Below are positions 25,538 through 34,349 of a stretch of 64,000 nt of DNA, piece by piece (positions within the stretch are counted from its first letter, which is position 1; every line of letters begins with the position of its first letter). The position numbers and the translations under genes were made by a program. The notes under the pieces were generated by a model. That model saw nothing but the letters and a program-made list of their open reading frames with translations, was not told the origin of the DNA and made no database searches. Source of the DNA: Deltaproteobacteria bacterium (GTDB lineage: Bacteria > Desulfobacterota > Binatia > UBA9968); the NCBI GenBank assembly GCA_016874755.1, contig VGTH01000006.1, positions 62,001 to 126,000 on the forward strand, in the 5' to 3' direction.

Positions 25538-26590
25538 ATGAGATATGGCGTCGTCGCAGTATGCAACCTGCTCTTCCTCTTGGTCTTTGGGTTTTGCGGT
25601 CCCGGAGCAGCCCTGGCGCAAGCAAACTTTTATCAAGGCAAAACCATCCGCATCATCGTCGGCAATCTTCCGGGCGATACCCATGATCTTTTCGCGCGCG
25701 CGTACTCGCGCCACATGGGCAAGCATATTCCCGGCAATCCCAACATCCTGGTGCAAAACATGCCGGGCGCGGGCGGTATGATTGCGGCCAATCATGTCTA
25801 CAACGTCGCTAAGCCCGATGGCCTAACGCTCGGCTCGCCGTCGCCGGCGCTTTACTACGCGCAGTTGATCGGCAGCAAAGAAGTCCGGTTCAACTGGCCG
25901 CGCTTTAACTTCATCGGCTCACCCGAGCGCAACGGCCACTTATTGTTCATGCGTGCCGATTCGCCGTACAAGACTCTCGACGACATTCGCAATGCCAAGG
26001 AGCCGCCCAAATGCGCCGCCACCGGCGTCGGCACCAGCGGCCACGACGTGCCCAAGCTGCTCGATGAGATGATCGGCTTGAAGTTCAATCTAATCACCGG
26101 CTACCCGGGCGGCGCCGAGATGGACCTGGCCATCGAGCGCGGCGAAGCGATCTGCCGCGCCATCACCATCGCCGCGTTCTTCGCCCGCGAGCCGTTTCAA
26201 ACCTGGTACAAAACCGGCGTGGTGCGCATCATGCTCCAGACTTCGCGCCAGAGAAATCCGCGTATTCCCGACGTGCCGACGATCTTCGAGTTGATGGAGC
26301 AGCACAAGACGCCGGAGGTCAAGCGCCGGCAAATGCTCGTCTACCTCGGCGTCGGCGGCTTTGGCGCCTGGCCGATCCTCGCCACACCGGATATTCCGGC
26401 CGAGCGCGTGGCGACACTGCGCGAAGGTTTCAGCAAGACGATGAAAGATCCGGAATTTCTGGCCGAAGCGAAAAAAGCCCGCTGGGAAATCCGCCCCACC
26501 GCCGGCGAGGATTTACAAGCGCTGGCAAAAGAAGTAATAGATCAACCGCCGGAAGTGGTGGAGTGGTTGAAAAAATTGTTGGCGAAATAA
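25538..26590 (+). CDS. TctC-type binding protein, array member 8 (HD-loop subgroup)
   Basis: 350 residues from ATG 25538, which follows CGGAGGG and opens the signal peptide MRYGVVAVCNLLFLLVFGFC. Earlier in-frame codons run through an attttggattttcgattttg repeat and were excluded. Ligand loop GNLPGDTHDLFARAYSRHM: a histidine replaces the tyrosine of members 1-7. Cysteines are in PPKCAATGV and EAICRAI. It is related in the loop to members 9 and 10. Confidence 0.89.
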   Translation: MRYGVVAVCNLLFLLVFGFCGPGAALAQANFYQGKTIRIIVGNLPGDTHDLFARAYSRHMGKHIPGNPNILVQNMPGAGGMIAANHVYNVAKPDGLTLGSPSPALYYAQLIGSKEVRFNWPRFNFIGSPERNGHLLFMRADSPYKTLDDIRNAKEPPKCAATGVGTSGHDVPKLLDEMIGLKFNLITGYPGGAEMDLAIERGEAICRAITIAAFFAREPFQTWYKTGVVRIMLQTSRQRNPRIPDVPTIFELMEQHKTPEVKRRQMLVYLGVGGFGAWPILATPDIPAERVATLREGFSKTMKDPEFLAEAKKARWEIRPTAGEDLQALAKEVIDQPPEVVEWLKKLLAK

Positions 26591-26612
26591 CTTTAAGCGA
26601 AAAGATCGGACA

Positions 26613-27692
26613 ATGACACAAGGTGTAAATTTCTTGTCTAACCGGTTAATCAATATTCTCAGTGTTTTGGTTATCGCCTTCGGAGTTCTAAACCCTTGGA
26701 CGCCTCAATCACTATTCGCCCAGGCCGATTTCTACCAAGGCAAAACCATCCGCTTCATCGTCGGCTACCAGCCTGGCGACTCGCACGACCTGTGGGCGCG
26801 CACCTACGCGCGCTTTCTCGGCAAATACATTCCCGGCAACCCGACCTTCGTCGTGCAGAACATGCCCGGCGCGGGCTCGATGATCGCGGCCAATCACGTC
26901 TACAAGCTCGCCAAGCCCGACGGCTTGACGCTGGGCTCCTTCGGCGGCGCGCTCTTCATGGCACAACTCACGGGCGGCAAGGAAGTGCAGTTCGACTGGC
27001 CGAAATTTTCCTGGCTGATGACGCCGGAGCGCGGCGGCCACTTGCTCTACATGCGCACCGACAATCCGCACAAGACGTTCGAAGACCTGCGCAACAGCAA
27101 CGATCCGCCGAAGTGCTCGGCCACCGGCGTCGGCAGCACGGGCTACGACGTTCCGCGTCTGCTCGAAGAGGCACTCGGGTTCAAGTTCAAAGTCATCAGC
27201 GGCTACCCCGGCGGCGCCGATCAAGACCTGGCGATGGAACGGGGTGAGATTCACTGCCGCGCTTTCACCATCGACGCGTTCTTCGGTCGCGAACCGTTTT
27301 CCACCTGGATAAAGAAGGGCTTCATCCGCGTTTGGCTACAAACCGAAGAGAAGCGCAATCCTAAGCTGCCCGAAGTGCCGACGATCTATGAATTGATGGA
27401 TCAATATAAAGTTCCCGCCGCCAAGCGCCGGCTCGTCACAACCTATCTGGGCATCTGGGGCTTCGGCTCCCGCCCCATCGTGTCGTCGCCCGGCATCCCG
27501 GCCGATCGTCTAAAAATCCTGCGCGAAGCCTTTGAAAAAATGTTCAAAGACGCCGAGTTCGAAGAAGAGCTCAAGAAACGCAAATGGGAAGTAAAGCCGG
27601 TGCGCGGCGAAGAGCTTCAAGCGTTGGCCAAAGAAGTAGTGAACCAGCCGCCCGACGTCGCCGCGGCGCTAAAACGAATTTTGAGCCATTAG
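26613..27692 (+). CDS. TctC-type binding protein, array member 9 (HD-loop subgroup)
   Basis: 359 residues. The signal segment LINILSVLVIAFGVLNPWT ends near SLFAQ. Ligand loop GYQPGDSHDLWARTYARFL, then FVVQNMPGAGS; cysteines in PPKCSATGV and EIHCRAF; REPFSTWIKKGFIRV. It shares YQPGD and the GGADQDLAMERGE segment with member 10, its apparent sister. The ribosome site before ATG 26613 is weak. A 250-bp nested repeat block follows the gene. Confidence 0.9.
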   Translation: MTQGVNFLSNRLINILSVLVIAFGVLNPWTPQSLFAQADFYQGKTIRFIVGYQPGDSHDLWARTYARFLGKYIPGNPTFVVQNMPGAGSMIAANHVYKLAKPDGLTLGSFGGALFMAQLTGGKEVQFDWPKFSWLMTPERGGHLLYMRTDNPHKTFEDLRNSNDPPKCSATGVGSTGYDVPRLLEEALGFKFKVISGYPGGADQDLAMERGEIHCRAFTIDAFFGREPFSTWIKKGFIRVWLQTEEKRNPKLPEVPTIYELMDQYKVPAAKRRLVTTYLGIWGFGSRPIVSSPGIPADRLKILREAFEKMFKDAEFEEELKKRKWEVKPVRGEELQALAKEVVNQPPDVAAALKRILSH

Positions 27693-27701
27693 CGCAGCAA
27701 C

Positions 27702-27910
27702 CGTAGGATGGGTCGAGCGCAGCGATACCCATCTCCTTGGAGACTGTGTCGCAATGTGAAAATTCTCCGCTTTGTCATCCTGAGCGCCAGCCAAGGATCT
27801 GCTTTTCCGCGCAGTTGCTTGATGCAGATTCTTCGCCTTCGGCTCAAAATGACAATTGCGACACAGTCTCCTAACCCGGTGGGTATCGGTGGACCTCAAC
27901 CCACCCTAGG
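27702..27910. repeat. Three nested palindromic repeats
   Basis: Outer arms lie at 27702-27731 (gtaggatgggtcgagc, gatacccat) and 27880-27910 (gtgggtatc, aacccaccctagg). Middle arms lie at 27739-27754 (ggagactgtgtcgcaa) and 27856-27871 (ttgcgacacagtctcc), a perfect 16-base match. Inner arms are gtcatcctgagc (from 27774) and gctcaaaatgac (to 27853). The nesting suggests successive insertion of repeat units into one another. Confidence 0.85.
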
Positions 27911-27942
27911 TCTTGGCGAAATAAACTTATGCGGAGGCACGC

Positions 27943-29046
27943 ATGAGACTTTTTTCGTTCAACCGTTCCCGTCGAACCGCTCAGAAACCCACAGTTCGAC
28001 CGCTCAAGTTTTTCGGATTTGTCTTTCTGACGGTTGAACTGTTGAGCGGCTTGAACCTTGAACCGGTGGCGGCGCAGACGCCATTCTATCAAGGCAAAAC
28101 CATCCGCGTCATCGTCGGCTACCAACCCGGCGACAATCACGATCAATGGGCGCGCACCTACACGCGCTACATGGGCAAGTACATTCCTGGCAACCCGACC
28201 TTTCTCGTGCAAAACATGCCGGGCGCCGGCTCGATGATCACGGCCAATCATATGTTCAACATTGCCAAGCCCGACGGATTGACGCTCGGCTCCTTCGGCG
28301 GCGCGCTGATCATGGCGCAGATCACCGGGCGCAAAGAGGTGCAATTCGATTATCCTAAGTACGGCTGGATCGGCACGCCCTACCGCGCCGGCCACGTGCT
28401 GTTCATGCGCAGCGACTCGCCGATCAAAACCATCGAGCAGTTTCGTCAAACCAACGATCCGCCCAAATGCTCGGCCACCGGCGTCGGCAGCACCGGCTAC
28501 GACATCCCGCGTTTGCTCGAAGAAGCGCTGGGCATGAAGTCTAAAGTGATCAGCGGCTACCCCGGCGGCGCCGATCAGGACCTGGCGATGGAACGTAACG
28601 AAGTGCAATGCCGCGCCATCACTATTGACGGTTTCTTCGCGCGCGAGCCATTCATCAGTTGGCACAAGAAGGGCTTCGTGCGCCTGTGGCTGCATACGGA
28701 AAAGCAGCGCCACGCCAAAGCCCCAGATGTGCCGACGATTTTCGAGCTGATGGATCAGTACAAGATCGCCGATAACAAGCGCCGGCTGGTCAACACTTAC
28801 TTAGGCCTGTGGGGCTTCGGCTCCATGCCGATCGTTACGACACCCGGCGTGCCGGCGGAGCGGCTCCAGATATTGCGCGAGGCGTGGAAAAAAGTTTTTG
28901 CCGATGCCGAATTTCAAGACGAGAGCGCCAAGCGCGGCTGGGAAGCGCGGCCCGTGTTTGGACCGGAGCTTGAAACCCTGGCCAAAGAACTCGTCAACCA
29001 ACCGGCCGATGTTGCGGCCGCAATCAAACGGCTGCTCAGTCAATGA
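27943..29046 (+). CDS. TctC-type binding protein, array member 10 (HD-loop subgroup)
   Basis: 367 residues; CGGAGG precedes ATG 27943. The basic N-terminus FNRSRRTAQKPTVRPLK comes before the hydrophobic FFGFVFLTVELLSGL and the end PVAAQ. Its codons resemble the ttcaaccg repeat of member 2. Ligand loop GYQPGDNHDQWARTYTRYM; FLVQNMPGAGS; cysteines in PPKCSATGV and EVQCRAI; REPFISWHKKGFVRL. It is the last binding-protein gene before tctA, with a 116-bp gap. Confidence 0.9.
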   Translation: MRLFSFNRSRRTAQKPTVRPLKFFGFVFLTVELLSGLNLEPVAAQTPFYQGKTIRVIVGYQPGDNHDQWARTYTRYMGKYIPGNPTFLVQNMPGAGSMITANHMFNIAKPDGLTLGSFGGALIMAQITGRKEVQFDYPKYGWIGTPYRAGHVLFMRSDSPIKTIEQFRQTNDPPKCSATGVGSTGYDIPRLLEEALGMKSKVISGYPGGADQDLAMERNEVQCRAITIDGFFAREPFISWHKKGFVRLWLHTEKQRHAKAPDVPTIFELMDQYKIADNKRRLVNTYLGLWGFGSMPIVTTPGVPAERLQILREAWKKVFADAEFQDESAKRGWEARPVFGPELETLAKELVNQPADVAAAIKRLLSQ

Positions 29047-29162
29047 GTGACGGGTGCGAATTCTTGTCTAAACCTGCGGTAATTTTGCAAATTTCGGTTG
29101 ACGCCTCCGTCCAGATGCGGTAATGAGCATGAGCCGCACCCACTGCGGCGAGGAGCGATTTC

Positions 29163-30662
29163 ATGCTTGAAGCGTTTGTCATAGGATTCTGGAAAACGGT
29201 GGCATGGCCGGCCTTCGGCTACATGCTGATCGGCATTGCCATCGGGTTCTTTGTCGGTCTACTTCCCGGCATCGGCGGGCTATCGACGTTGGCGCTGATG
29301 CTGCCCTTCTCCTACTCGATCAAAGATCCGATCTCTGCGTTCGCTTTTCTGCTCGGCATGCTCGCCGTCACCGGCACCACCGGCGATTTAACCTCGATTT
29401 TGTTTGGGATCCCCGGGGAGGGGTCCTCAGCCGCCTTAATACTCGACGGCTATCCCATGTCGAAGAACGGCGAAGCCGGCCGCGCGCTCGGCGCGGCGAT
29501 CATGAGCTCGGTGCTCGGTTCCGTGATCGGTGCTTTGTCGTTGGCATTATCGATTCCAATCATGCGCCCACTGGTTTTGCTATTCGGCTCTCCTGAGCTG
29601 TTTATCATCGCCATCATGGGCATCACGTTCATCGGCACGCTGGCTGGTCCGTCGTTGATCAAAGGCCTCTTGGCCGGCGGCATAGGTCTGATGCTCGCCG
29701 CCATCGGCGTAGATCCACAAACCGGCTCGCTGCGCTACACCTTCGGCACCCTCTATCTGTGGGACCGTCTCGACTTGATTCCGGTGGTCGTCGGCATGTT
29801 CGCCATTCCTGAGATCGTCGACTTGGCGGTGCGCGGCACCAGCATCGCCAGCGGCAAACAAGAAAAATTGACCGGCGTCATGGAAGGCGTCAAAGATACC
29901 TTCCGCCATTTCTGGCTGGTGGTGCGCTGCAGCTTGATCGGCGTCTACTTTGGCGTTTTGCCCGTGCTCGGCGCCAACGTCGCTCAATGGATCTCCTACG
30001 CCCACGCGGTGTCGGGACTGAAAGACAAGTCACGCGCCGGCAAAGGCGCGGTCGAAGGTCTCCTCGGCCCCGGCGCGGCAAACAACTCGACCCGCGGCGG
30101 CGATTTGATTCCGACGATTGCATTTGGCATCCCCGGCAGCGGCTCCATGGCGCTGCTCTTGGGCGCGATGTTGATCGTTGGCTTGAACCCTGGCCCGGAA
30201 ATGCTCAAGTCGCGCCTCGATGTCACGTTCTCCATGGTTTGGGTGCTCATCCTCTCCAACCTGATCGTCGCCGCCCTTTGCTTCCTGATCCTCAATCACC
30301 TAGCGGCGCTAACTTTCATTCGCGGCTCGGTGCTTATCCCATTCCTAATGTTCCTGGTTTTCATCGGTTCGTTTACCGCCAACAACGATCTCGCCGACAT
30401 CATCGTTACGCTGATCTTCGGCGTCATCGGCTACTGCATGGTGAAGTTTGGCTGGCCGCGGCCGCCGCTGATCCTTGGCCTGACGCTTGGCAAGATCGCC
30501 GAGAACTATCTGTGGATTTCGACTGCGGCCTACGGCGCCAAGTGGCTGCTCTTCCCGACGGTCATGGGCTTAATCGCCTTGACGATATTCACCGTTGCCT
30601 ACCCCACGATCAAAGAGCGCATGGGCAAAGCCAAGTACGAACGGCCGGAAGACGCGGTGTGA
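29163..30662 (+). CDS. tctA: Tripartite tricarboxylate transporter large membrane subunit TctA
   Basis: A 499-residue polytopic inner-membrane protein, the transport channel of the TTT family. TctA signatures are the N-terminal GLLPGIGGLSTLALMLPFSY, GIPGEGSSAALILDGYPM, and the repeated half GLLGPGAANNSTRGGDLIPT with FGIPGSGSMALLLGAM. Many hydrophobic segments run to the end, and the C-terminus is charged. AGGAG precedes ATG 29163. It closes a locus that begins with tctB at 16890 and is probably the shared channel for several of the ten binding proteins between. Confidence 0.94.
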   Translation: MLEAFVIGFWKTVAWPAFGYMLIGIAIGFFVGLLPGIGGLSTLALMLPFSYSIKDPISAFAFLLGMLAVTGTTGDLTSILFGIPGEGSSAALILDGYPMSKNGEAGRALGAAIMSSVLGSVIGALSLALSIPIMRPLVLLFGSPELFIIAIMGITFIGTLAGPSLIKGLLAGGIGLMLAAIGVDPQTGSLRYTFGTLYLWDRLDLIPVVVGMFAIPEIVDLAVRGTSIASGKQEKLTGVMEGVKDTFRHFWLVVRCSLIGVYFGVLPVLGANVAQWISYAHAVSGLKDKSRAGKGAVEGLLGPGAANNSTRGGDLIPTIAFGIPGSGSMALLLGAMLIVGLNPGPEMLKSRLDVTFSMVWVLILSNLIVAALCFLILNHLAALTFIRGSVLIPFLMFLVFIGSFTANNDLADIIVTLIFGVIGYCMVKFGWPRPPLILGLTLGKIAENYLWISTAAYGAKWLLFPTVMGLIALTIFTVAYPTIKERMGKAKYERPEDAV

Positions 30663-30689
30663 AGGCCCCGGCACCTTGCCGCTCCATCT

Positions 30690-30811
30690 CGTCTAGCGTT
30701 TAGCGTCTGGCGTCTAGGGTTCTTCGGAACTCGGACGCCAGATTCATTTTAGGGATTATCTGCGAGTTCCGGCCGCAACAAACGCCAGACGCTTGACCCC
30801 AGACTCTAAAC
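30690..30811. repeat. GTCTAGCGTTTAGCGTCTGGCG inverted repeat
   Basis: Left arm cgtctagcgtttagcgtctg and right arm ccagactctaaacgcg/aacgccagacgc, about 120 bp overall. It is the same family as 7457-7528 and 61153-61218. It fills most of the 233-bp gap between tctA and the deacylase gene. Confidence 0.75.
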
Positions 30812-30895
30812 GCGTTCTTAGCCATTGACAGCCACTCATCATCGGTGGGATAACCATGCAAATATCGGTCGGTTCTGAAGGGAGGACACCCAATT

Positions 30896-32560
30896 ATGGC
30901 TCATGACTTAGTCATCAAAAACGGCACGGTGATTGACGGCAGCGGCAGCCCGGGATTCGCGGCGGATGTGGCGGTCGATGGCGACAAAATTACCGCAATT
31001 GGCAAGAACCTCGGTGGCGGCAAAAAAGAGATCGACGCCAAGGGCCACATCGTGGCGCCGGGCTTCGTCGACTCCCACACTCACATGGATGCGTTCGTCG
31101 TGCAGTATCCGAACGGCAACCCGGTGGTGAACTACGGCGTCACCAGCATCGTCATCGGCGACTGTGGCGCCTCCTGCGCGCCGGTGCCGCCCAAGCCAGA
31201 GCCGCGCAAAGTGCTGGTCGAATACCTGCGCCGAGTGCTCGACAAATATGTCGACGACAAAGACTGGCGCTGGAACACCTTCGGCGATTACTTGAACTAT
31301 CTTGAAGGCAAAATCGCGATTAACTGTTTGCCGCTTATGCCCCACTCGCCGGTGCGCTTGACCGTCATGGGTGAAGCCGCCTACCAGCGCGCCGCCAACC
31401 GCGAAGAGTTGGACGCCATGAAGGCCATGGTGCGCGAAGGCATGGAGCTGGGTGCCATCGGCTTTTCCACCAGCCCGCGCGGCGGCCCAGCGATTCACGC
31501 CGGCACGCCGAGCACCTTTGCTGAGCACGACGAAATCATCGAGCTCGCCAACATCGCAGCGGAATACAACGGCTGCTTCCAGTTCAACGGCTTCCAGATG
31601 GTCTTGCAGCCGGAATCCGGCGTGCCCGAGATGCTCACCAAGATCAAAGCGCTGCAGATCGGCAACGAGTTCCGCGTCCGCCCCGGCGCCAAAGCAGCGG
31701 GCATGGCATCGATCAAGTACATGGAAGAAGCGCAGAAGCGCGGCCAAGATATCTACGGCGTCGTGATTCCGTACCAGCACATCCGCCGGTTTAACTTGGA
31801 CGATTGCTTCCTGTTCAACGGCCTGCCGACCTGGGAAGCGATCAAAAACTCTTCCGACTTAAAAGCCAAGCTGCAGGACCAAGCAACGCGTCGCAAGATC
31901 GAGCAAGAGCGCATCGCCTGCCAGGGCAAGTTGGAATTCCCCGAATGGCACGGTTGGGACCGTGTGGTGTTCGAGCACTTGGAAAAACCCGAGTTGAAGA
32001 AACTCGAACAGAAGAATTTGGTCGACGTCGCCCGTCTCACCGAAAAAGAACCGGTCGACGCCTTCTTCGACCTCTGGATCGAAGACAACTTCAACTCGCA
32101 GATTCTCTATCACGGCTTGGCCAATGCCCATCCCGAGCTGCTCGCCGAAATGATCAAGTCCGACACCAGCCTGATCGGCACCGACGTAGGCGCCCACTTG
32201 GATCGCTTCTTCTGGCATGGCGCGCCGACGAAAATACTCGGCTACTGGCGCCGTGAGAAAAATCTCATGAGCCTGGAAGCCGCGGTGCACAAACTGACCG
32301 GCTACCCGGCGAAGAAGCTGCGCCTAAACCGCGGCCTCGTGCGCGAAGGCCTGCCGGCCGACTTGACCGTCTTCGATGCCGACAAGATCGGCGATCTAGT
32401 CAGCGAAAAACTGCCGGACATGGTCGACGCCAACGAAGTCCGGCGCCATCCGCCAGGAATGAAGGCGGTTGTCGTCAATGGCACGACGGTCGTAGAAGAC
32501 GGCCAGAACCACGACGTCTTCCCCGGCAAAGTGCGCCGCCAGCAGCTCTGCATTAACTAG
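30896..32560 (+). CDS. N-acyl-D-amino-acid deacylase-family amidohydrolase
   Basis: A 554-residue cytoplasmic metal-dependent hydrolase of the D-aminoacylase/amidohydrolase-3 type. The small beta domain comes first (DLVIKNGTVIDGSGSPGFAA), then the metal motif GFVDSHTHMDAF and GVTSIVIGDCGASCAP, where the Cys matches the D-aminoacylase metal-bridging region. Near the C-terminus, GTDVGAHLDRFFW and LTGYPAKKLRLNRGLVREG are typical, as is the closing beta domain. GGGAGGA precedes ATG 30896. Being next to tctA, it may process an imported N-acyl compound. The actual substrate is unknown. Confidence 0.9.
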   Translation: MAHDLVIKNGTVIDGSGSPGFAADVAVDGDKITAIGKNLGGGKKEIDAKGHIVAPGFVDSHTHMDAFVVQYPNGNPVVNYGVTSIVIGDCGASCAPVPPKPEPRKVLVEYLRRVLDKYVDDKDWRWNTFGDYLNYLEGKIAINCLPLMPHSPVRLTVMGEAAYQRAANREELDAMKAMVREGMELGAIGFSTSPRGGPAIHAGTPSTFAEHDEIIELANIAAEYNGCFQFNGFQMVLQPESGVPEMLTKIKALQIGNEFRVRPGAKAAGMASIKYMEEAQKRGQDIYGVVIPYQHIRRFNLDDCFLFNGLPTWEAIKNSSDLKAKLQDQATRRKIEQERIACQGKLEFPEWHGWDRVVFEHLEKPELKKLEQKNLVDVARLTEKEPVDAFFDLWIEDNFNSQILYHGLANAHPELLAEMIKSDTSLIGTDVGAHLDRFFWHGAPTKILGYWRREKNLMSLEAAVHKLTGYPAKKLRLNRGLVREGLPADLTVFDADKIGDLVSEKLPDMVDANEVRRHPPGMKAVVVNGTTVVEDGQNHDVFPGKVRRQQLCIN

Positions 32561-32591
32561 TTCACGCTATCGATCCTCTTCCCTCTTACTC

Positions 32592-32616
32592 CGCCCTCTC
32601 CCGCTGGGAGAGGGCG
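32592..32616. repeat. CGCCCTCTCCC...GGGAGAGGGCG hairpin
   Basis: An 11-base perfect stem with a three-base loop (gct). It belongs to the family bounding the DUF559 cassette. There is no T-run, and it lies between two same-strand amidohydrolase genes. Confidence 0.7.
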
Positions 32617-32666
32617 GGAGGACGGCGAATCTTTCGAATCGTTCACAGCCTTACGAGAGAATCACT

Positions 32667-33668
32667 ATGGTAATCAAAACCTGCGCCATCGACATTCATC
32701 ATCACTACATCCCTGAAATGCTGCTCGAAGAAGCCAAGAAACGCGGCCAGCACTTGGGTGTCACACTCACGGAAAAAGACGGCAACCGCTCGCTCTCCTT
32801 CGCCGGCGGCCCGCCGTTCGTCCTCCATCCCGAGCTGCCCGCCATCGATGAGCGCTTGAAGATGATGGCCGACTCCAAGCTCGCCATGGCCGCGCTCGAA
32901 GCGCACACCGCGACGCTGGGCTATCGCCTGAGTGGCGAACAGGGCGAGAACTGGTGCAACGTCTACAACGACGGCATTGCGGAACTAGTAAAAAAATATC
33001 CCGACCGCTTCGTCGGCATGGCCTCCGTGCCGCTGCAAGATCCGGTGCGCGCCGCCAGAGTGTTGGAGCGCGCCGTGCGCGACTCGAAATTCAAAGGCGG
33101 CTACATCGGCACCAACGTCAACGGCGACTATTATGGCACGGATAAATATGACCCCTTCTGGGCCAAAGCCCAGGAACTCGACGTGATGATCGTCATGCAC
33201 CCCGAAGACGTCGCCGGCGCCGACAAGATGAACCCGTATGGGCTAAAGCTCATCTGCGGCAACCCCGCCGACAGCGCGTTGTGTTTCGGCTACATGACCT
33301 ACAGCGGCATGTTCGATCGCTTTCCCAATCTAAAACTGTGCATCCTCCACGGCGGCGGCTTCTTCCCCTACCACCTCGGCCGCTTCGACCAGGGCTGGAA
33401 AGTCCGCGCCGGCTCCCGCGCCGCGCAGGCCAAGATGCAACCCAGTGCCTATCTGAAAAATATCTACTACGACGACATGATCTACCGCTTGGACACGATC
33501 AAATATTTGATCGGCCTGGGCGGCATCTATCACATCATGGTGGGGACCGACTATCCGTATGACTTGGGTGATTGGGACGCCGCGAAAAAAGTCGAGCAGC
33601 TCGACATTCCGGATGCCGATAAGATGCTGCTGCTGGAAGGCAACGCCAAACGTTTGCTAAAGCTGTAG
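32667..33668 (+). CDS. Amidohydrolase-2 (ACMSD-like) family protein
   Basis: A 333-residue TIM-barrel metalloenzyme of the amidohydrolase-2 family, which includes aminocarboxymuconate-semialdehyde decarboxylase and gamma-resorcylate decarboxylase. Metal and catalytic motifs are visible: CAIDIHHHYIP at the start, MIVMHPED, CILHGGGFFPYHLGRFD and GTDYPYDLGDWD. The gene follows the deacylase and ends 17 bases before a strong terminator, so the operon probably stops here. Non-oxidative decarboxylation or hydrolysis of a ring acid is the likely reaction type; the substrate is open. Confidence 0.9.
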   Translation: MVIKTCAIDIHHHYIPEMLLEEAKKRGQHLGVTLTEKDGNRSLSFAGGPPFVLHPELPAIDERLKMMADSKLAMAALEAHTATLGYRLSGEQGENWCNVYNDGIAELVKKYPDRFVGMASVPLQDPVRAARVLERAVRDSKFKGGYIGTNVNGDYYGTDKYDPFWAKAQELDVMIVMHPEDVAGADKMNPYGLKLICGNPADSALCFGYMTYSGMFDRFPNLKLCILHGGGFFPYHLGRFDQGWKVRAGSRAAQAKMQPSAYLKNIYYDDMIYRLDTIKYLIGLGGIYHIMVGTDYPYDLGDWDAAKKVEQLDIPDADKMLLLEGNAKRLLKL

Positions 33669-33684
33669 ACTCTGTGCCGTACGC

Positions 33685-33711
33685 GGGGCGACCGAGCGGT
33701 CGCCCCTTTTT
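33685..33711 (+). terminator. Rho-independent terminator
   Basis: A nine-base perfect stem (ggggcgacc / ggtcgcccc) with loop gagc is followed directly by TTTTT, 17 bases after the amidohydrolase stop. It is probably a member of the CGACCG...CGCCCC hairpin family recruited as a terminator. Confidence 0.8.
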
Positions 33712-34349
33712 CGCCGAACCGTCTGTGCTGCGAGCCATTCGATTCCGACTATCGCCAAGCCCTGGATTGGCTGGCACAAAAGCGCTTGCCCTCTATCTCT
33801 TCAGTCAGTCCGACGACACCCTCAACGCCAAAGAACAGGGGCTGCCGGTGCGAATCCTCGACACTAGCCCGAATTATTCATGCGACGAGGAAAACCCATG
33901 ACACTGTGTCGATCGAAGTGGAACTCTGGAGGAGCGAAGCCATCAGCGCAAATCGTTCGGTTTAATTCGCCGATGCTTGGCATCTCTTCGACCTTTTCAC
34001 TGCGATTCGCAGAGCAGCGACCGCCGGTCGCCCCTACAAGGCGGCGTCGAAGCGGATATCTGTTGCCTTCGCTCCGGAAGAGTTTCACTTCGATCGCGCC
34101 GCAGCGATGAATAGTCCGGGCTAGCACATTGAAAGAAGGCGCCGGTCTCGACGCCATCGGCGGCACTTACAGCTTGATGGACAAACCGGCCGACCCCATC
34201 TTGGTCGTAACAGCGCTATGGGTCTGTAGCCTTGTTTCACTTGTCGTTAACCATGCGCGCCTGACGGGTCGCGCCCATAACACAATCACGCTTGTATCCC
34301 TGCACGGCTGCGCTAGTCTGGCAGCTAACCCATTACTCAGGAGAGCTTA
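33712..34349. other. 638-bp non-coding region with repeat and gene debris
   Basis: No reading frame here shows a recognisable domain or a good ribosome site. A gcgaccgccggtcgcccctac hairpin lies near 34020. Short frames such as the one reading GAGLDAIGGTYSLMD near 34140 look like debris rather than genes. The promoter of the DUF2130 gene should lie at its right end. Confidence 0.5.

Noticed and set aside
27702-27910. Possible CRISPR or riboswitch
   Set aside because: Repeats are nested inverted arms, not spaced direct repeats, and no conserved aptamer core was recognised.
33674-33901. 75-codon open frame after the terminator
   Set aside because: Begins within the terminator hairpin, no domain or ribosome site.
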